From contig CAAEDC010000262.1 in the NCBI GenBank assembly GCA_900754495.1, positions 1 to 12,291 on the forward strand: DNA of 12,291 nt, read 5' to 3'. The translations under genes and the position numbers were made by a program. The notes below the pieces were generated by a model that was given only the letters and a program-made list of their open reading frames with translations, did not search any database and had not been told where the DNA came from. Source of the stretch: Eggerthellaceae bacterium. GTDB taxonomy: Bacteria > Actinomycetota > Coriobacteriia > Coriobacteriales > Eggerthellaceae. Positions 11,369 to 12,291 of the stretch are shown in pieces (within the stretch, counting starts at the first letter, position 1; the number at the start of each line of letters is the position of its first letter).

Positions 11369-12291
11369 ATGGCCGACAACGCCGTCGAACCGACGAAGAT
11401 CATCCTGCTCACCGGCTACCTGGGCGCCGGCAAGACCACGCTTTTGAACCACCTGCTCGCGAACCAGCGCGGCATTCGCGCCGCCGTCATCGTCAACGAT
11501 ATCGGCGAGGTGAACGTCGATGCCGCCTTGGTGCGCGACGGCGGGCTGGCCGAGGACATCATCCCGCTGACCAACGGCTGCATCTGCTGCACCTTGTCGG
11601 AGGATCTGGCCGCGCAGCTCTCCCGCATCGCGCGCTCGGGCGAGTTCGACTACGTCGTCATCGAGGCGTCGGGTATCTGCGAGCCCATCCCCATCGCCTA
11701 CACCATCAGCGGGTTTTGCGACGCGAGCCAAGAGGGCTCCGCGCCGCTCGCGCTCGACAACATCGTGTGCGTGGTCGACTGCGCGCGCATGTACGACGAG
11801 TTCAACGGCGGACGGGCGCTCGTGTCCGGCGATGTCGACGAGGACGATGTGGAAAGCCTGCTCATCCAGCAGATCGAGTTCTGCACCACCCTCATCCTGA
11901 ACAAGACGGACAAGGTGACCCCCGCCCAGATCGACGAGCTGCGCGCGATCGTGCGCAGCCTGCAGAAGAACGCGCGGATCGTCGAGGCGCAGCGCGGCGA
12001 GGTGGCGTTGGAGGAGCTCGTGAACACGGGGCGCTTCGATTTCATGGACGCCTACAACTCGGCCGTCTGGGCTGACGCGATGGACCATCCCGAAGAGCAC
12101 GAGAACCCCGAGGTGCTCGAGTACGGGTTCTCGACGTTCGTGTACGACCGCCGGCGCCAGGTCGACCTCGAGGCGCTCGGCGAGCTGGCGAGCCATTGGC
12201 CCGAGGGGATCGTGCGCGCCAAGGGCATCATCTGGGCGGCGCAGGATCCCGACGAGCGCTATATGTTCGAGCAGGCGGGACGCGAGATCTC
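11369..12291 (+). CDS. CobW/COG0523 family GTPase, 3' end cut by the window
   Basis: This G3E-family GTPase is likely a metallochaperone or metal-dependent enzyme activator in the cytoplasm. 307 codons are visible and the frame is open at the edge. The Walker A motif is GYLGAGKT (16-23), the metal-binding CxCC is in TNGCICCTLSEDL (68-80; Cys71, Cys73, Cys74), the switch motif is EASG (99-102) and the guanine motif is NKTD (178-181). The C-terminal CobW domain begins around 251 with EYGFSTFVYDRRRQVDLEAL and continues through GIVRAKGIIWAA (280-291). There is no long His-rich linker; only HPEEHE (240-245). The ATG at 11369 has AGGAG 6 nt upstream. It lies 33 nt after the diguanylate cyclase gene and is probably cotranscribed. 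The bound metal cannot be told from sequence. Confidence 0.92.
   Translation, partial: MADNAVEPTKIILLTGYLGAGKTTLLNHLLANQRGIRAAVIVNDIGEVNVDAALVRDGGLAEDIIPLTNGCICCTLSEDLAAQLSRIARSGEFDYVVIEASGICEPIPIAYTISGFCDASQEGSAPLALDNIVCVVDCARMYDEFNGGRALVSGDVDEDDVESLLIQQIEFCTTLILNKTDKVTPAQIDELRAIVRSLQKNARIVEAQRGEVALEELVNTGRFDFMDAYNSAVWADAMDHPEEHENPEVLEYGFSTFVYDRRRQVDLEALGELASHWPEGIVRAKGIIWAAQDPDERYMFEQAGREI

Overview
The window is high-GC bacterial chromosome with G/C-rich third codon positions, mostly clear Shine-Dalgarno (SD) starts and tightly packed genes. The protein families look like those of a gut-type actinomycete; my best guess is a member of the Coriobacteriia (Eggerthellales-like). That is an inference from protein style, because no rRNA or other phylogenetic marker lies here.

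Left part (about 1-4610, minus strand). Five genes run leftward with short gaps: a homocysteine S-methyltransferase-fold protein that lacks the zinc-binding Cys pair, an unrecognised 91-residue protein, an MscS mechanosensitive channel, an OmpR-family response regulator and a PhoR-like sensor histidine kinase. The regulator seems to have its own promoter only 7 nt before its ATG, so its mRNA may be leaderless. A probable terminator follows the kinase. A doubtful further gene start runs off the left edge.

Central non-coding region (4493-6010). This is the most interesting stretch. It holds two homologous small RNA genes of about 120-125 nt, each with a -10 box, two small hairpins, several CCCCUCC motifs and a strong intrinsic terminator. 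Next come four copies of a TCGCGCTAAATCG motif arranged as two inverted pairs, a patch of imperfect repeats, and a 20-bp tandem array of about seven units ending just before the next gene. The RNAs could act by pairing with Shine-Dalgarno sequences. One of them is perfectly complementary over 10 nt to the RBS of the divergent methyltransferase-like gene.

Right part (6011-12291). A glycerate/hydroxypyruvate-type D-2-hydroxyacid dehydrogenase (plus strand) converges on a HerA-like ATPase of the DUF853/YjgR type (minus strand). GalU (UTP-glucose-1-phosphate uridylyltransferase, minus strand) lies upstream of the ATPase gene. Both minus-strand genes are followed, in the same orientation, by a short hairpin and then a long (about 100 nt) hairpin with conserved ends and apex but different, still complementary, arms. 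A divergent regulatory region with a structured leader then precedes a membrane-bound diguanylate cyclase with an intact GGDEY motif and RxxD I-site. Its probable operon partner, a CobW/COG0523 metallochaperone GTPase, is cut by the right edge.
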